Shown in pieces: positions 9,497-18,765 of a stretch of 64,000 bases of DNA. The notes beneath the pieces are model-generated. The model was not told the origin of the DNA. It searched no databases and worked only from the letters and a program-made list of their open reading frames with translations. Positions within the stretch are counted from its first letter, which is position 1, and every line of letters starts with the position of its first letter. This stretch comes from Cellulophaga sp. BC115SP (GTDB lineage: Bacteria > Bacteroidota > Bacteroidia > Cytophagales > Spirosomataceae), in the NCBI RefSeq assembly GCF_009905545.1, contig NZ_JAAALB010000006.1, positions 62,001 to 126,000 on the forward strand. The letters run 5' to 3'. The translations under genes were made by a program, and so were the position numbers.

Positions 9497-9607
9497 GTGC
9501 TTATACCATTCTCATTTTTTTATTTTTTTGCCAATTCTGAATAATAGAATTGGCTTTTATGTTTAAAACCAGTCAATATTTTAAAATACTAAATTCGTTT
9601 TAGCTAT

Positions 9608-9615
9608 TATCTTTG
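9608..9615 (+). promoter_or_regulatory. -7 promoter element upstream of hsdM
   Basis: TATCTTTG fits TAnnTTTG, 38 bp before the hsdM start. No good -33 TTTG is seen at the right distance, so this is tentative. Confidence 0.4.
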
Positions 9616-9652
9616 TTCAAAAGGTAGTAACCTAAATTAAGTATAATCCCGT

Positions 9653-12241
9653 ATGAACAAACAACAGTTAGCCGCAAAAATCTGGGAATCAGCCAATCAG
9701 ATGCGTTCGAAGATAGAAGCGAATGAATATAAAGATTACATTCTTGGGTTTATTTTCTATAAATACTTATCCGATAAACAAATTCAGTTTGCTAAAAAAG
9801 AAGAGTTTTCGGATGATGATATAAAAAATTTGTCGGAAGAAGATGCCGATACTACCAAACACTTCCAAGACAACCTCGGGTATTTTATTGCTTACAAAGA
9901 TTTGTTTTCTACATGGATTGACATGGGCAAGGATTTTAATGTCTCTAATGTCCGTGATGCCCTATCGGCGTTTAGCCGATTGATTAGCCCAAATCACAAA
10001 AAACTGTTTGATGGCATATTTGATACTTTACAGACTGGTTTGAGTAAATTGGGCGATAATGCTGCCTCACAGTCAAAGGCAATCAGTGACCTGATTCACT
10101 TGATTAAGGCTATTCCGATGGATGCCAAGCAAGACTATGATGTTCTTGGTTTTATTTATGAATACTTGATTGAGAAGTTTGCCGCCAATGCAGGCAAAAA
10201 AGCTGGTGAGTTTTATACGCCTTTCGAGGTATCTTTCTTGATGTCTGAAATTATTGCACATCATCTGAAAGATAAAAAAGAAATTCAAATTTATGACTCT
10301 ACCAGTGGCTCGGGTTCTCTCCTTATCAATATTGGTAGAAGTGTGTCTAAACACATTGAAGATAAAGCCAAAATCAAATATTACGCCCAAGAACTCAAGA
10401 AAAATACCTACGACCTTACTCGTATGAACTTGGTCATGCGTGGTATTAGCCCCGATAATATTGTTACTCGTAATGGCGATACCTTGGAAGAAGATTGGCC
10501 ATTTTTTGAAGAAAACGACCCTATCAACTCCTACAATGCCTTGTATGTGGATGCAGTGGTGTCGAATCCGCCGTATTCTCAACAATGGGATTCGAGCAAC
10601 AAAGAAACTGACCCTCGCTATGCTCGCTTTGGGCTTGCTCCCAAAACTAAAGCCGACTACGCTTTTTTGTTACATGATTTGTACCACGTAAAACCCGACG
10701 GTATCATGATGATTGTGTTGCCGCATGGGGTTTTGTTCCGTGGTGGTGAAGAGGGAATTATTCGTAAAAAACTTATCGAAGAAAATCATATCGATGCCAT
10801 TATTGGGCTTCCTGCTAATATTTTCTTTGGCACGGGTATTCCAACAACGATTATTGTTTTAAAACAAAAACGCCCCAATACAGACGTACTGATTGTAGAT
10901 GCGTCAAAAGGTTTTATCAAAGTAGGAAAAAATAATAAACTCAGGGCTTCGGATATAAAAAAATGTGTTGATGCCATTATTCATCGTGAAAACCTTCCGA
11001 AATATGCTAAACTCGTAAGTCGTGAAGAAATCCGAGCTAATGACTATAACCTGAATATTCCTCGCTATGTAGATTCGTCTGAAAATGCCGAAAGTTGGGA
11101 TATTTACGCTACAATGTTTGGCGGAATCCCTACCAACGAAATTGATGAACTGTATCCGTTTTGGCAGGCTTTCCCTCGTTTGCGAGAAGCCCTTTTTGTG
11201 GCAACGTCAAGCCATCATGCCCAACTCAATACTACTGAAATCAAAAAGGAAATTACCCAACATTCTGATGTTAAGGCGTTTGTTGAAAATTTCAATGCGG
11301 CGTTTGCCAACTTCGATACGTTTTTGAAGGACGAATTACTCAAAAATATGATGGCGGTAAATACCTCAAACGAGGAAGATGTGTTGAGCCATGCTATTTT
11401 TGAGCGAATGACATCTGTGCCATTGATTGATAAATACGAGGCGTACCAACTCCTCAATGATAATTGGGTACATATTGCTGTCGATTTGGAGATTATCCAA
11501 ACGGAGGGCTTTGAAGCTACTCGTATCGTTGAGCCCAACATGGTGATGAAAAAGAAGGACGGTAAAGAGTACGAAGTACAAGAGGGTTGGATTGGTCGTA
11601 TTATGCCTTTTGAATTGGTACAGCAAACTTACCTACAAACCGAACTCGACGCTCTAAAAGCCACGGAAGAGCGCTTAGCAAACATTACGGCTGAATTTGA
11701 AGCCTTGTTTGACTCACTTACAGAAGAAGACAAAGAAGCCGATACGGTCAACGAAACCAAAGATGGCTTTGTGGCGGCAGCAGTGGCAAAAGAAGCCAAA
11801 CAGTTTTTAACAGAAAGTAAGAAAAAAGGTGTCCGACAGGAAGGTTTTGAGGCAGACTCTTACGAAACAAAAATTTGTACAGCCAACAAGTTATTTACCG
11901 AAGAAAAAGCGCTTAAAAAGGAGTTTGCTACGCAAAAAAATGACCTTCACCTTTTGACCAAAGCGACCATTGAGCAACTAAGCGACGTACAGGTATATCA
12001 TTTGCTCGAATACAAATGGATAACTCCTTTAGTAAAGGAATTGAACAAACTGCCCGATGTACTTATACACCAACTGACTACCAAAGTACAGGCTTTGGCA
12101 GACAAATACGCCACTACCTACGCCCAAGTAGTAGCCGAAATACAGGAAACCGAAAACTCCCTAACGGCATTGATGGACGAACTAACGGGTAATGAATTTG
12201 ATATACAAGGACTCAATGAGTTTAAAACCCTTTTGAAATGA
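9653..12241 (+). CDS. hsdM: type I restriction-modification system, DNA methyltransferase subunit M
   Basis: 862 residues. HsdM methylates adenine N6 in the target site using S-adenosylmethionine and works as M2S1, or M2S1R2 with the nuclease. The HsdM N-terminal helical domain is at residues 1-150. FYTPFEVSFLM precedes the SAM-binding motif I (STSGSGSLL, about 215-225), and the catalytic motif IV NPPY starts at residue 305. Beyond about residue 480 there is a long Glu/Lys-rich, probably coiled-coil extension that makes it much longer than the classical ~520-residue HsdM; this longer form is known among type I systems. The stop overlaps the hsdS start by 4 bp, so the two are translationally coupled. 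It is the first gene after the left tRNA-Asp. Confidence 0.93.
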   Translation: MNKQQLAAKIWESANQMRSKIEANEYKDYILGFIFYKYLSDKQIQFAKKEEFSDDDIKNLSEEDADTTKHFQDNLGYFIAYKDLFSTWIDMGKDFNVSNVRDALSAFSRLISPNHKKLFDGIFDTLQTGLSKLGDNAASQSKAISDLIHLIKAIPMDAKQDYDVLGFIYEYLIEKFAANAGKKAGEFYTPFEVSFLMSEIIAHHLKDKKEIQIYDSTSGSGSLLINIGRSVSKHIEDKAKIKYYAQELKKNTYDLTRMNLVMRGISPDNIVTRNGDTLEEDWPFFEENDPINSYNALYVDAVVSNPPYSQQWDSSNKETDPRYARFGLAPKTKADYAFLLHDLYHVKPDGIMMIVLPHGVLFRGGEEGIIRKKLIEENHIDAIIGLPANIFFGTGIPTTIIVLKQKRPNTDVLIVDASKGFIKVGKNNKLRASDIKKCVDAIIHRENLPKYAKLVSREEIRANDYNLNIPRYVDSSENAESWDIYATMFGGIPTNEIDELYPFWQAFPRLREALFVATSSHHAQLNTTEIKKEITQHSDVKAFVENFNAAFANFDTFLKDELLKNMMAVNTSNEEDVLSHAIFERMTSVPLIDKYEAYQLLNDNWVHIAVDLEIIQTEGFEATRIVEPNMVMKKKDGKEYEVQEGWIGRIMPFELVQQTYLQTELDALKATEERLANITAEFEALFDSLTEEDKEADTVNETKDGFVAAAVAKEAKQFLTESKKKGVRQEGFEADSYETKICTANKLFTEEKALKKEFATQKNDLHLLTKATIEQLSDVQVYHLLEYKWITPLVKELNKLPDVLIHQLTTKVQALADKYATTYAQVVAEIQETENSLTALMDELTGNEFDIQGLNEFKTLLK

Positions 12242-13485
12242 TGAAAAATAATAAACCTGTTATTCGTTTTAAAGGATTTAGTGAGGAGTGGAACGAGAAG
12301 GAGTTGGGGGAAATTGCAACTATGAAAGCAAGAATTGGCTGGCAAGGACTAACACAAAAAGAGTTTCTTGATTGTGGTGATTACTATCTTATAACTGGTA
12401 CTGATTTTAATAATGGTAGCATAGATATTAAGAACTGTCATTATATTGGTGCAGATAGATATAATCAAGATTCAAATATTCAGATAAAAGACAATGATGT
12501 ATTAATTACAAAAGATGGTACGATTGGAAAGGTAGCTTTTGTTAAAAATCTGGACAAACCAGCTACACTTAATGCAGGTGTTTTTGTAGTTAGAGGAAAA
12601 AATGAAAATATTAGTAATTTATATCTTTATCATCATTTAGCAAGTCCTTTACTATTAGATTTTGCAGATAAACAAGCTACAGGAGGAACAATAAAGCATT
12701 TAAACCAAAATGTTTTAGTTCGTTTTCCAGTTCCTTTACCTCAATTTCAAGAACAAACCCAAATAGGCAATTTCTTTAAAAACCTCGATAACCTTATTAC
12801 GTTACATCAACGGAAATATGAGAAGTTGGGCGTTTTAAAGAAAGCCATGCTCGAAAAGATGTTTCCTAAAAAGGGGGCTAATGTACCCGAAATTCGTTTT
12901 AAGGGATTTGAGGGGGCTTGGGAGGAGAGAACTTTGGGAGAAATGTGTGTGATTGGTGATATAGATCACAGAATGCCAGAATCTGTTAAAGATGGAATTC
13001 CCTACATTATGACTGGAAGTTTTGTTGGTATTAATGATATTGACTTCGAGAATTCTAAATTAATATCCATAGAAGATTACGAACAGCTTTCAAAGAAAAT
13101 AAAACCAGAATTAGGGGATATTTTATTTGCAAGATATGCTTCTGTTGGAGCTGTAAGATATGTGGAAGCACAAAAGAATTTTTTAGTATCATACTCTTGT
13201 GCAATCTTAAAGAGCAATAGTACTTTCAGTAGCAAATACCTATTTTATTACTTGCAATCAAATGAAACACAACGTCAAATTGAATTAGAGATTAACACTG
13301 GCTCTCAACGAAATATCGGTATAGATTCATTGAAAAAACTTATCATTTTTTTACCACAAGATAAAGAACAAGAAAAAATAGGCACATATTTCAAAAACCT
13401 TGATGATTTATTAAGGCTTCATGAAAAGGAGTTGGAGAAATTGAAAAACCTTAAAAAAGCCTTGTTGGAGAAGATGTTTGTTTAA
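12238..13485 (+). CDS. hsdS: type I restriction-modification system, specificity subunit S
   Basis: 415 residues, normal length. HsdS reads the bipartite DNA target through two target-recognition domains. Both half-repeats are visible: each begins with a related phrase (IRFKGFSEEWNEKELGE at about residue 8, IRFKGFEGAWEERTLGE at about 220) and each ends in a conserved coiled helix (FFKNLDNLITLH..., YFKNLDDLLRLH...) closing with LEKMF. The two recognition domains between these repeats differ in sequence, so the two half-sites differ. It overlaps hsdM by 4 bp (ATGA). No second hsdS or recombinase is nearby, so phase-variable shuffling is not indicated. Its 3' flank carries a perfect palindrome (13501-13557). 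Confidence 0.93.
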   Translation: MMKNNKPVIRFKGFSEEWNEKELGEIATMKARIGWQGLTQKEFLDCGDYYLITGTDFNNGSIDIKNCHYIGADRYNQDSNIQIKDNDVLITKDGTIGKVAFVKNLDKPATLNAGVFVVRGKNENISNLYLYHHLASPLLLDFADKQATGGTIKHLNQNVLVRFPVPLPQFQEQTQIGNFFKNLDNLITLHQRKYEKLGVLKKAMLEKMFPKKGANVPEIRFKGFEGAWEERTLGEMCVIGDIDHRMPESVKDGIPYIMTGSFVGINDIDFENSKLISIEDYEQLSKKIKPELGDILFARYASVGAVRYVEAQKNFLVSYSCAILKSNSTFSSKYLFYYLQSNETQRQIELEINTGSQRNIGIDSLKKLIIFLPQDKEQEKIGTYFKNLDDLLRLHEKELEKLKNLKKALLEKMFV

Positions 13486-13500
13486 CCAACGAAACGAACG

Positions 13501-13557
13501 AACGTCGGGTTTAACGTCGGGGAGGTTTTAAACCTCCCCGACGTTAAACCCGACGTT
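13501..13557. repeat. REP-like palindrome 1 upstream of the RAYT
   Basis: A perfect palindrome with two 28-bp arms around a single central T. The inner core GTCGGGGAGGTTT is shared with the elements at 13875 and, apart from the loop, at 14321. G+C-rich arms stand out from the A+T-rich surroundings. It lies 16 bp after hsdS and 60 bp before the transposase. Confidence 0.9.
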
Positions 13558-13616
13558 AAATAAACGACTTAAATCCCTGACATTAAACAACGTTCTACCC
13601 CTTAAATTAAGATTAC

Positions 13617-14309
13617 ATGAAAAAACATACCCACCCCTTAGAACCTAATAGGATTTATCATATTTATAACAGAGGTATAAACGGTGAAAATATTTTCAAA
13701 GAAGAAAGAAACTATCGTTATTTCTTAGAAAAATACGCAAAATGTATTTCGCCCATTGCCGATACTTACGCGTATTGCCTATTGAAAAACCACTTTCATT
13801 TGGCTGTGAAAATAAAAACAGAACAAGAGATTTTAGCTTTTTATCGGGCTAAAAAAAATATCACAGATGAAACAAACGTCATTTTTAACGTCGGGGAGGT
13901 TTTAAACCTCCCCGACGCTAAAAATGACGTTAAAATTCCAGATGTTACGAAAATAATTAATCAGCAATTTGCTGTTTTGTTTAACGGCTACGCACAGGCC
14001 ATAAACAAGGCTTACAATCGTACAGGAGGGCTTTTTGAGGAGTCTTTTCGTAGAATTATAGTAGATAATGATAACTATTTTACACAACTGATTTATTATA
14101 TTCACCAAAATCCTATAAAACATGGGTTTGTCAATGATTTGAGAGATTACCCTCATTCTTCGTATCACTCACACCTCAGTACGGCTTTGACCAAACTTAA
14201 AAGAGATGAAGTATTAGAATGGTTTGGCAATAGAACTGAGTATGAAAAATTCCACCTTGAAAATCAACACTTAAACAATCTTGATAGATTTTCTATTGAG
14301 TTTGAATAA
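13617..14309 (+). CDS. REP-associated tyrosine transposase (RAYT, IS200/Y1 HUH family)
   Basis: 230 residues. RAYTs are single-domain Y1 HUH-type nucleases that nick and rejoin single-stranded REP palindromes. The protein opens with the family signature IYHIYNRG and has the metal-binding HUH motif as H59-F-H61 (KNHFHLAVKI). The likely catalytic tyrosine is near residue 161 in YYIHQNPIKHGFV, followed by DYPHSSYHSH. Residues 87-105 are encoded by a 57-bp palindrome (13875-13931) sitting exactly in frame. Related palindromes lie 60 bp upstream and 12 bp downstream of the gene. It interrupts the hsd operon between hsdS and hsdR. It is probably a single-copy domesticated-type RAYT rather than an active insertion sequence. 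Confidence 0.9.
   Translation: MKKHTHPLEPNRIYHIYNRGINGENIFKEERNYRYFLEKYAKCISPIADTYAYCLLKNHFHLAVKIKTEQEILAFYRAKKNITDETNVIFNVGEVLNLPDAKNDVKIPDVTKIINQQFAVLFNGYAQAINKAYNRTGGLFEESFRRIIVDNDNYFTQLIYYIHQNPIKHGFVNDLRDYPHSSYHSHLSTALTKLKRDEVLEWFGNRTEYEKFHLENQHLNNLDRFSIEFE
13875..13931. repeat. REP-like palindrome 2 inside the RAYT coding sequence
   Basis: 57 bp, two 28-bp arms with one G/T-type mismatch and a single central T, the same architecture as the element at 13501. It starts on a codon boundary and is exactly 19 codons long, so the reading frame is preserved. The outer arm differs from element 1 (AACGTCATT instead of AACGTCGGG), with the complementary change in the other arm. Confidence 0.9.
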
Positions 14310-14320
14310 CGTGATTTTAA

Positions 14321-14369
14321 TGTCGTTTAATGTCGGGGAGGATCAAAACCTCCCCGACATTAAACGACA
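14321..14369. repeat. REP-like palindrome 3 downstream of the RAYT
   Basis: Two perfect 21-bp arms (14321-14341 and 14349-14369) around a 7-base loop ATCAAAA. The core GTCGGGGAGG is shared with elements 1 and 2. It lies between the RAYT stop codon and hsdR. Confidence 0.9.
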
Positions 14370-14487
14370 AGCCAACGCACAGGCAATTTCTTTTACTATA
14401 CCCTTGCAAAAAAGGTATTTGAAAGTAATACAAGAACGAGTGGAAAAGATAGGAATAAACTAGAACACATAAAAGCATCTAAACACC

Positions 14488-17400
14488 ATGATATTTTCGT
14501 CGGAGGCACACTTTGAAGATAGCCTTATTACCCTATTAACACACAAAGGCTGGGAAAAAGAAATCATTAAATACCCTACGGAAGAAGACCTCCTTCAAAA
14601 CTGGGCTAAGATTCTGTTTGAAAACAATCGAGACCAAGACCGCCTCAATGACTCGCCTCTTACTGAAGGCGAAATGCAGCAGATTCTAGCCCAAATAAAC
14701 GCTCTTAAAACGTCCCTAAAGCTCAATGCCTTTATCAATGGAAAAACCGTGGTGATTACCCGTGACAATCCAGCAGATACGCTACATTTTGGGAAAGAAG
14801 TAAGTTTAAAAATATACGACCGTCGAGAGATAGCCGCAGGGCAAAGCCGTTATCAAATCGTGGCACAGCCAAAATTCAAAAGCAAATCCAAAATTCTACA
14901 AGACCGCCGAGGCGATATATTGTTGCTCATCAACGGAATGCCCTTGATACACCTCGAACTCAAAAAAAGTGGCGTACCCCTCAGTCAGGCATACAACCAA
15001 ATCGAAAAATACTCGACCGAAGGCATTTTTTCGGGCTTATTTTCGCTGATTCAGATTTTTGTAGCCATGACACCCGAAGAAACGGTGTATTTTGCCAATC
15101 CTGGCGTAGATGGCAAATTCAACAAAGATTACTATTTCCATTGGGCAGATTTCAACAACGAACCCATCAACCATTGGAAAGTTATAGCTTCTACCTTGCT
15201 TTCTATCCCGATGGCTCATCAACTCATTGGTTTTTATACAGTAGCCGATGCCACCGATGGCGTACTAAAAGTGATGCGGAGCTACCAGTATTTTGCAGCC
15301 AATGCCATCAGCGATAAAGTTGCCAAAACCAACTGGAAAGCAAAAAATATCTTGGGCGGTTATGTATGGCATACCACAGGATCGGGTAAAACCATGACCA
15401 GTTTCAAGTCGGCACAACTCATAGCCAACTCAAAAGATGCCGATAAAGTACTCTTTTTGATGGACAGAATTGAGCTTGGTACACAGTCGCTGTTGGAGTA
15501 CCGTGGATTTGCCGATGAAAACGAAGAAATACAAGCCACCGAAAACACCGCCGTGCTGATTACGAAGCTAAAAAGCAACAATCCTGCTGATACCCTGATT
15601 GTTAGCTCGATTCAGAAAATGAGTAATATCAAAAGCGAAAGCGAAGGATTACTCAACAGCCACGATATAGCCCTTATCAATGCCAAACGGCTTGTATTTA
15701 TCATCGACGAAGCACATCGTTCTACCTTTGGCGATATGCTTATTCTGATCAAAAACACCTTTCCGAACGCCTTATTTTTTGGATTTACGGGTACGCCAAT
15801 CCAACAAGAAAATCAAAAAAAGCGAAATACCACTTCGACCGTTTTTGGCGACGAGCTACATCGTTACAGCATCGCCGATGGCATCCGAGATAAAAACGTA
15901 TTGGGATTTGATCCTTACAAAGTACTTACTTACCGAGATAGAGATTTAAAAAGAGCTGTAGCTTTAGAAAAAGCCAGAGCAGCAAGTGAAGCGGAAGTAT
16001 TTGCCAATCCTAGCAAAACCGAAATATTCAATGAGTATATGAGGCTAAGAATGGCAGGACATTTGGGCGATAATGGTATTTGGGTAGAAGGCATAGAGGA
16101 TTATGTGCCTAAATCACAATACGAGCGAATAGAACACCAAGAAAAAGTAGTAGAAGATATAGTAGATAACTGGCTAACACTCAGCCAAGGTAATAAATTT
16201 CACGCCATTTTTGCCACCAGTAGTATCAACGAAGCCCTTGAATATTACCGACTGCTGAAACAGCACAAACCTACGTTGAAAGTGACAGTCTTGTTTGACC
16301 CAACTATCGACAACAACGGAGGAGCACAGTACAAGGAAGAAGGCTTAGTAGAAATCATTCAAGATTACAATCAACGTTATCAACAAGATTTTGCATTAGC
16401 CAATCATGCCAAGTTTAAGAAAGACATTGCGGCAAGACTTGCCCACAAAAAGCCCTATTTACGTATAGAACGCACACCCGAAAAACAAATCGACTTATTG
16501 ATAGTAGTTGACCAAATGCTCACAGGTTTTGATTCAAAGTGGATAAATACCTTATACTTAGACAAAGTATTGAAGTACGAAAATATCATTCAAGCCTTTT
16601 CTCGAACCAATCGACTCTTTGGACCAGATAAACCTTTTGGTACTATTCGTTATTATCGCTATCCGCACACGATGGAATATAACATCGAAGAAGCTATAAG
16701 AATCTATTCGGGCAACCGACCAATGGGTTTGTTTGTGGAGCAATTGCCACACAATTTAGAAAGGCTCAATGCTACTTTTGATGAAATCAGCCATTTATTT
16801 ATGTTGGCTGGTATTGAAAACTTTGAAAAGCTCCCAGAAGACAGAGCAGAACGTGGACGATTTGCCAAGCTTTTCAAATTATTAAATGACCATTTAGAAG
16901 CCGCCAAAATCCAAGGATTTAAGTGGAGTAAATCAGAATATAGTTTTGGTAAAGGAAAGTCAAAACATATCATCGTCATGAACTTCGATGAAAATACTTA
17001 TTTGATTCTGGCATTGCGTTACAAAGAGCTATTAAGTGGAGGAAATGGAGGTGGACTAGATGAACTACCTTTTGAGATTGAGGGCTATCTTACTCAAATA
17101 GACACAGGCATAATAGATGCCAATTACATGAACTCAAGGTTTGATAAATACCTTAAAACATTACAGGCAGATGACAGCGAACATTTACAGCAGACACTCG
17201 ACGAACTACACAAGTCTTTTGCCTCCCTTACCCAAGAAGAACAGAAGTTTGCCAATATTTTTATCCATGATGTTCAAAGTGGTAATGTTATCTTAGAAAG
17301 CAATAAGACCTTTCGAGAATACATTACAGAGTATCAGTCAAAGGCAAAAAATGCAGAAATTTATCAGCTTTCGCAAGTACTAGGTTTGGATGAATCCAAG

Positions 17401-17616
17401 CTTAAAAACATGATGATTTTAAATCTAAACTCATTAAATATCAACGAATACGGTCGCTTCGATGACCTAAAAAGCACTGTTGATAAAACAAAGGCAAAAG
17501 CATATTTTGAAAAATTAGAAGGACAAACACTACCGCCATTTAAAGTAAATATCAAAGTCCATAATTTACTTCAAAGCTTTATCCTAAACGGTGGTTTTGA
17601 AACAGAAAATGTTTGA
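14488..17616 (+). CDS. hsdR: type I restriction enzyme, nuclease/translocase subunit R
   Basis: 1042 residues, the usual HsdR length. It translocates DNA by ATP hydrolysis and cuts at a distance from unmethylated sites. The N-terminal PD-(D/E)xK nuclease has its acidic residue near 142 (GDILLLI) and LELKKSG near 155-160. The SF2 helicase core follows: Walker A TTGSGKT at about 296, DEAH at 407 (IIDEAHRSTFG), GFTGTPI near 430, and motif VI QAFSRTNR near 705. The C-terminal helical domain binds the methylase. The gene is intact and co-directional with hsdM and hsdS but separated from hsdS by the RAYT and its three palindromes. Confidence 0.93.
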   Translation: MIFSSEAHFEDSLITLLTHKGWEKEIIKYPTEEDLLQNWAKILFENNRDQDRLNDSPLTEGEMQQILAQINALKTSLKLNAFINGKTVVITRDNPADTLHFGKEVSLKIYDRREIAAGQSRYQIVAQPKFKSKSKILQDRRGDILLLINGMPLIHLELKKSGVPLSQAYNQIEKYSTEGIFSGLFSLIQIFVAMTPEETVYFANPGVDGKFNKDYYFHWADFNNEPINHWKVIASTLLSIPMAHQLIGFYTVADATDGVLKVMRSYQYFAANAISDKVAKTNWKAKNILGGYVWHTTGSGKTMTSFKSAQLIANSKDADKVLFLMDRIELGTQSLLEYRGFADENEEIQATENTAVLITKLKSNNPADTLIVSSIQKMSNIKSESEGLLNSHDIALINAKRLVFIIDEAHRSTFGDMLILIKNTFPNALFFGFTGTPIQQENQKKRNTTSTVFGDELHRYSIADGIRDKNVLGFDPYKVLTYRDRDLKRAVALEKARAASEAEVFANPSKTEIFNEYMRLRMAGHLGDNGIWVEGIEDYVPKSQYERIEHQEKVVEDIVDNWLTLSQGNKFHAIFATSSINEALEYYRLLKQHKPTLKVTVLFDPTIDNNGGAQYKEEGLVEIIQDYNQRYQQDFALANHAKFKKDIAARLAHKKPYLRIERTPEKQIDLLIVVDQMLTGFDSKWINTLYLDKVLKYENIIQAFSRTNRLFGPDKPFGTIRYYRYPHTMEYNIEEAIRIYSGNRPMGLFVEQLPHNLERLNATFDEISHLFMLAGIENFEKLPEDRAERGRFAKLFKLLNDHLEAAKIQGFKWSKSEYSFGKGKSKHIIVMNFDENTYLILALRYKELLSGGNGGGLDELPFEIEGYLTQIDTGIIDANYMNSRFDKYLKTLQADDSEHLQQTLDELHKSFASLTQEEQKFANIFIHDVQSGNVILESNKTFREYITEYQSKAKNAEIYQLSQVLGLDESKLKNMMILNLNSLNINEYGRFDDLKSTVDKTKAKAYFEKLEGQTLPPFKVNIKVHNLLQSFILNGGFETENV

Positions 17617-17719
17617 AAATAGACAGGATAAAAAGCTTGTTGAAAACCTTGAAATTATTGAACTAAAATTCACTATCAATCATTATATTTACAAATAAAT
17701 AAACTTATAGGTTGATTTC

Positions 17720-18268
17720 ATGAGAATTTCAGATATTTTTGTCATAAAAAAAAATGTTCTATACTCCTTAGCTTATGATAATCAGGTGCATGAGTTCAGG
17801 CGATTGTTTACATTATGGATAGAAGATTTAGCATTTTTAGATTCATTTTTTGATGATAATATTAAAGATTTAGAGAGTGGCTATTGGGGAGATATAACGA
17901 TAGAGGAAGCCATAGAACAAACTCGGTTTATGGCAATTAAACTAAGACAAAAATTTAAAAACTTATTGGCATCCAACCAACCATTACAAACACTATTTCA
18001 ACCATTAGACAACAACCAGTATCAAGAAAAAGCATTATCCAAGGAAAAATCAAAAGAAGGTTGGCTTAGAATTTATGCTATTCGCATCAGTACAAACACC
18101 TATGTAATTACAGGTGGTGCTATCAAACTTACGTTTAAGATGCATGAAGCAGAACATCTCAAAATTGAGCTTCAAAAACTAACAATTGCAAAATCATACT
18201 TGATAGATGAAGGGCTTACAGATGAATCGGATTTCGGTTACTTTGAATTTATGTCAGACATACCATGA
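17720..18268 (+). CDS. putative toxin of a three-gene toxin-antitoxin-chaperone cassette
   Basis: 182 residues, no confident family match. The C-terminal ~70 residues (EGWLRIYAIRISTNTYVITG, then GAIKLTFKMHEAEHLKIELQ) read like the RelE/HigB-type 'own residues on a beta-sheet core plus C-terminal helix' pattern that I associate with Bacteroidota proteins encoded just upstream of an Xre regulator. The N-terminal ~100 residues are helical and unassigned. The stop overlaps the next gene (an Xre-type regulator) by 4 bp, and that gene overlaps a SecB-like gene by 1 bp. Toxin-first order fits HigBA. The toxin role is inferred from context and is not shown by a catalytic motif. Confidence 0.55.
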   Translation: MRISDIFVIKKNVLYSLAYDNQVHEFRRLFTLWIEDLAFLDSFFDDNIKDLESGYWGDITIEEAIEQTRFMAIKLRQKFKNLLASNQPLQTLFQPLDNNQYQEKALSKEKSKEGWLRIYAIRISTNTYVITGGAIKLTFKMHEAEHLKIELQKLTIAKSYLIDEGLTDESDFGYFEFMSDIP

Positions 18269-18765
18269 AAAATCAAAAACTTATTGAAAACCTCAACAAG
18301 GTTGCCAAAGAAGATACTTCTTGGCAAGATGACGTTGATTTTTACGAGAATAATAAAAAATGGCTTGATTATTCTGCACAGATAGCAATTTCAATTCTGA
18401 GCAAATTAAGAGCAAACAGGAGAGAAGGAAAGTTTCCAAGCACTCAAAAAGAGTTGGCTGAATTAATGAATGTAAGTCCTCAACAAATCAATAAATATGT
18501 ACGAGGAACTGAAAATTTAACCATAGAAACCATCATTCGCATATCAAAAGCCATCGGATATGAATTGGTTAACTTTGACGTAAACAATCAAGAATCTCCA
18601 ACACTCACTTATAATAATGCTTTTTCGACTACTTTATCACACAGTCAATTAATTATTCCAAGTAACAACGGAGGATTTATCAATCAGGCTGCTTTCACCG
18701 TTGAAGGCAATACACAATCAGAAACCAAAGCAGTCGGAAAGCTTCAATACGCAATGGCATCATAA
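18265..18765 (+). CDS. Xre-family HTH protein, putative antitoxin with C-terminal tail
   Basis: 166 residues. A helix-turn-helix of the Xre/Cro type is clear at about residues 65-95 (STQKELAELMNVSPQQINKY, then VRGTENLTIETI), preceded by a helical region. The last ~55 residues are Asn/Thr/Ser-rich and look unstructured. In toxin-antitoxin-chaperone systems the HigA antitoxin carries such a C-terminal chaperone-addiction extension that the SecB-like chaperone binds. It probably represses its own operon and neutralises the protein encoded at 17720. It overlaps its upstream neighbour by 4 bp and its downstream neighbour by 1 bp, so the three are surely co-translated. Confidence 0.75.
   Translation: MKNQKLIENLNKVAKEDTSWQDDVDFYENNKKWLDYSAQIAISILSKLRANRREGKFPSTQKELAELMNVSPQQINKYVRGTENLTIETIIRISKAIGYELVNFDVNNQESPTLTYNNAFSTTLSHSQLIIPSNNGGFINQAAFTVEGNTQSETKAVGKLQYAMAS

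Noticed and set aside
10073-10585. 170-residue minus-strand open frame inside hsdM
   Set aside because: Antisense to the conserved methyltransferase core, with no motif of its own.
13501-14369. CRISPR-like array around the RAYT
   Set aside because: The repeats are three palindromes at irregular distances of about 300-400 bp, not short direct repeats with uniform spacers, and no cas gene is present.
14281-14463. 60-residue open frame over REP palindrome 3
   Set aside because: Most of it is the palindrome and the tail of the RAYT gene; no family or start signal supports it.
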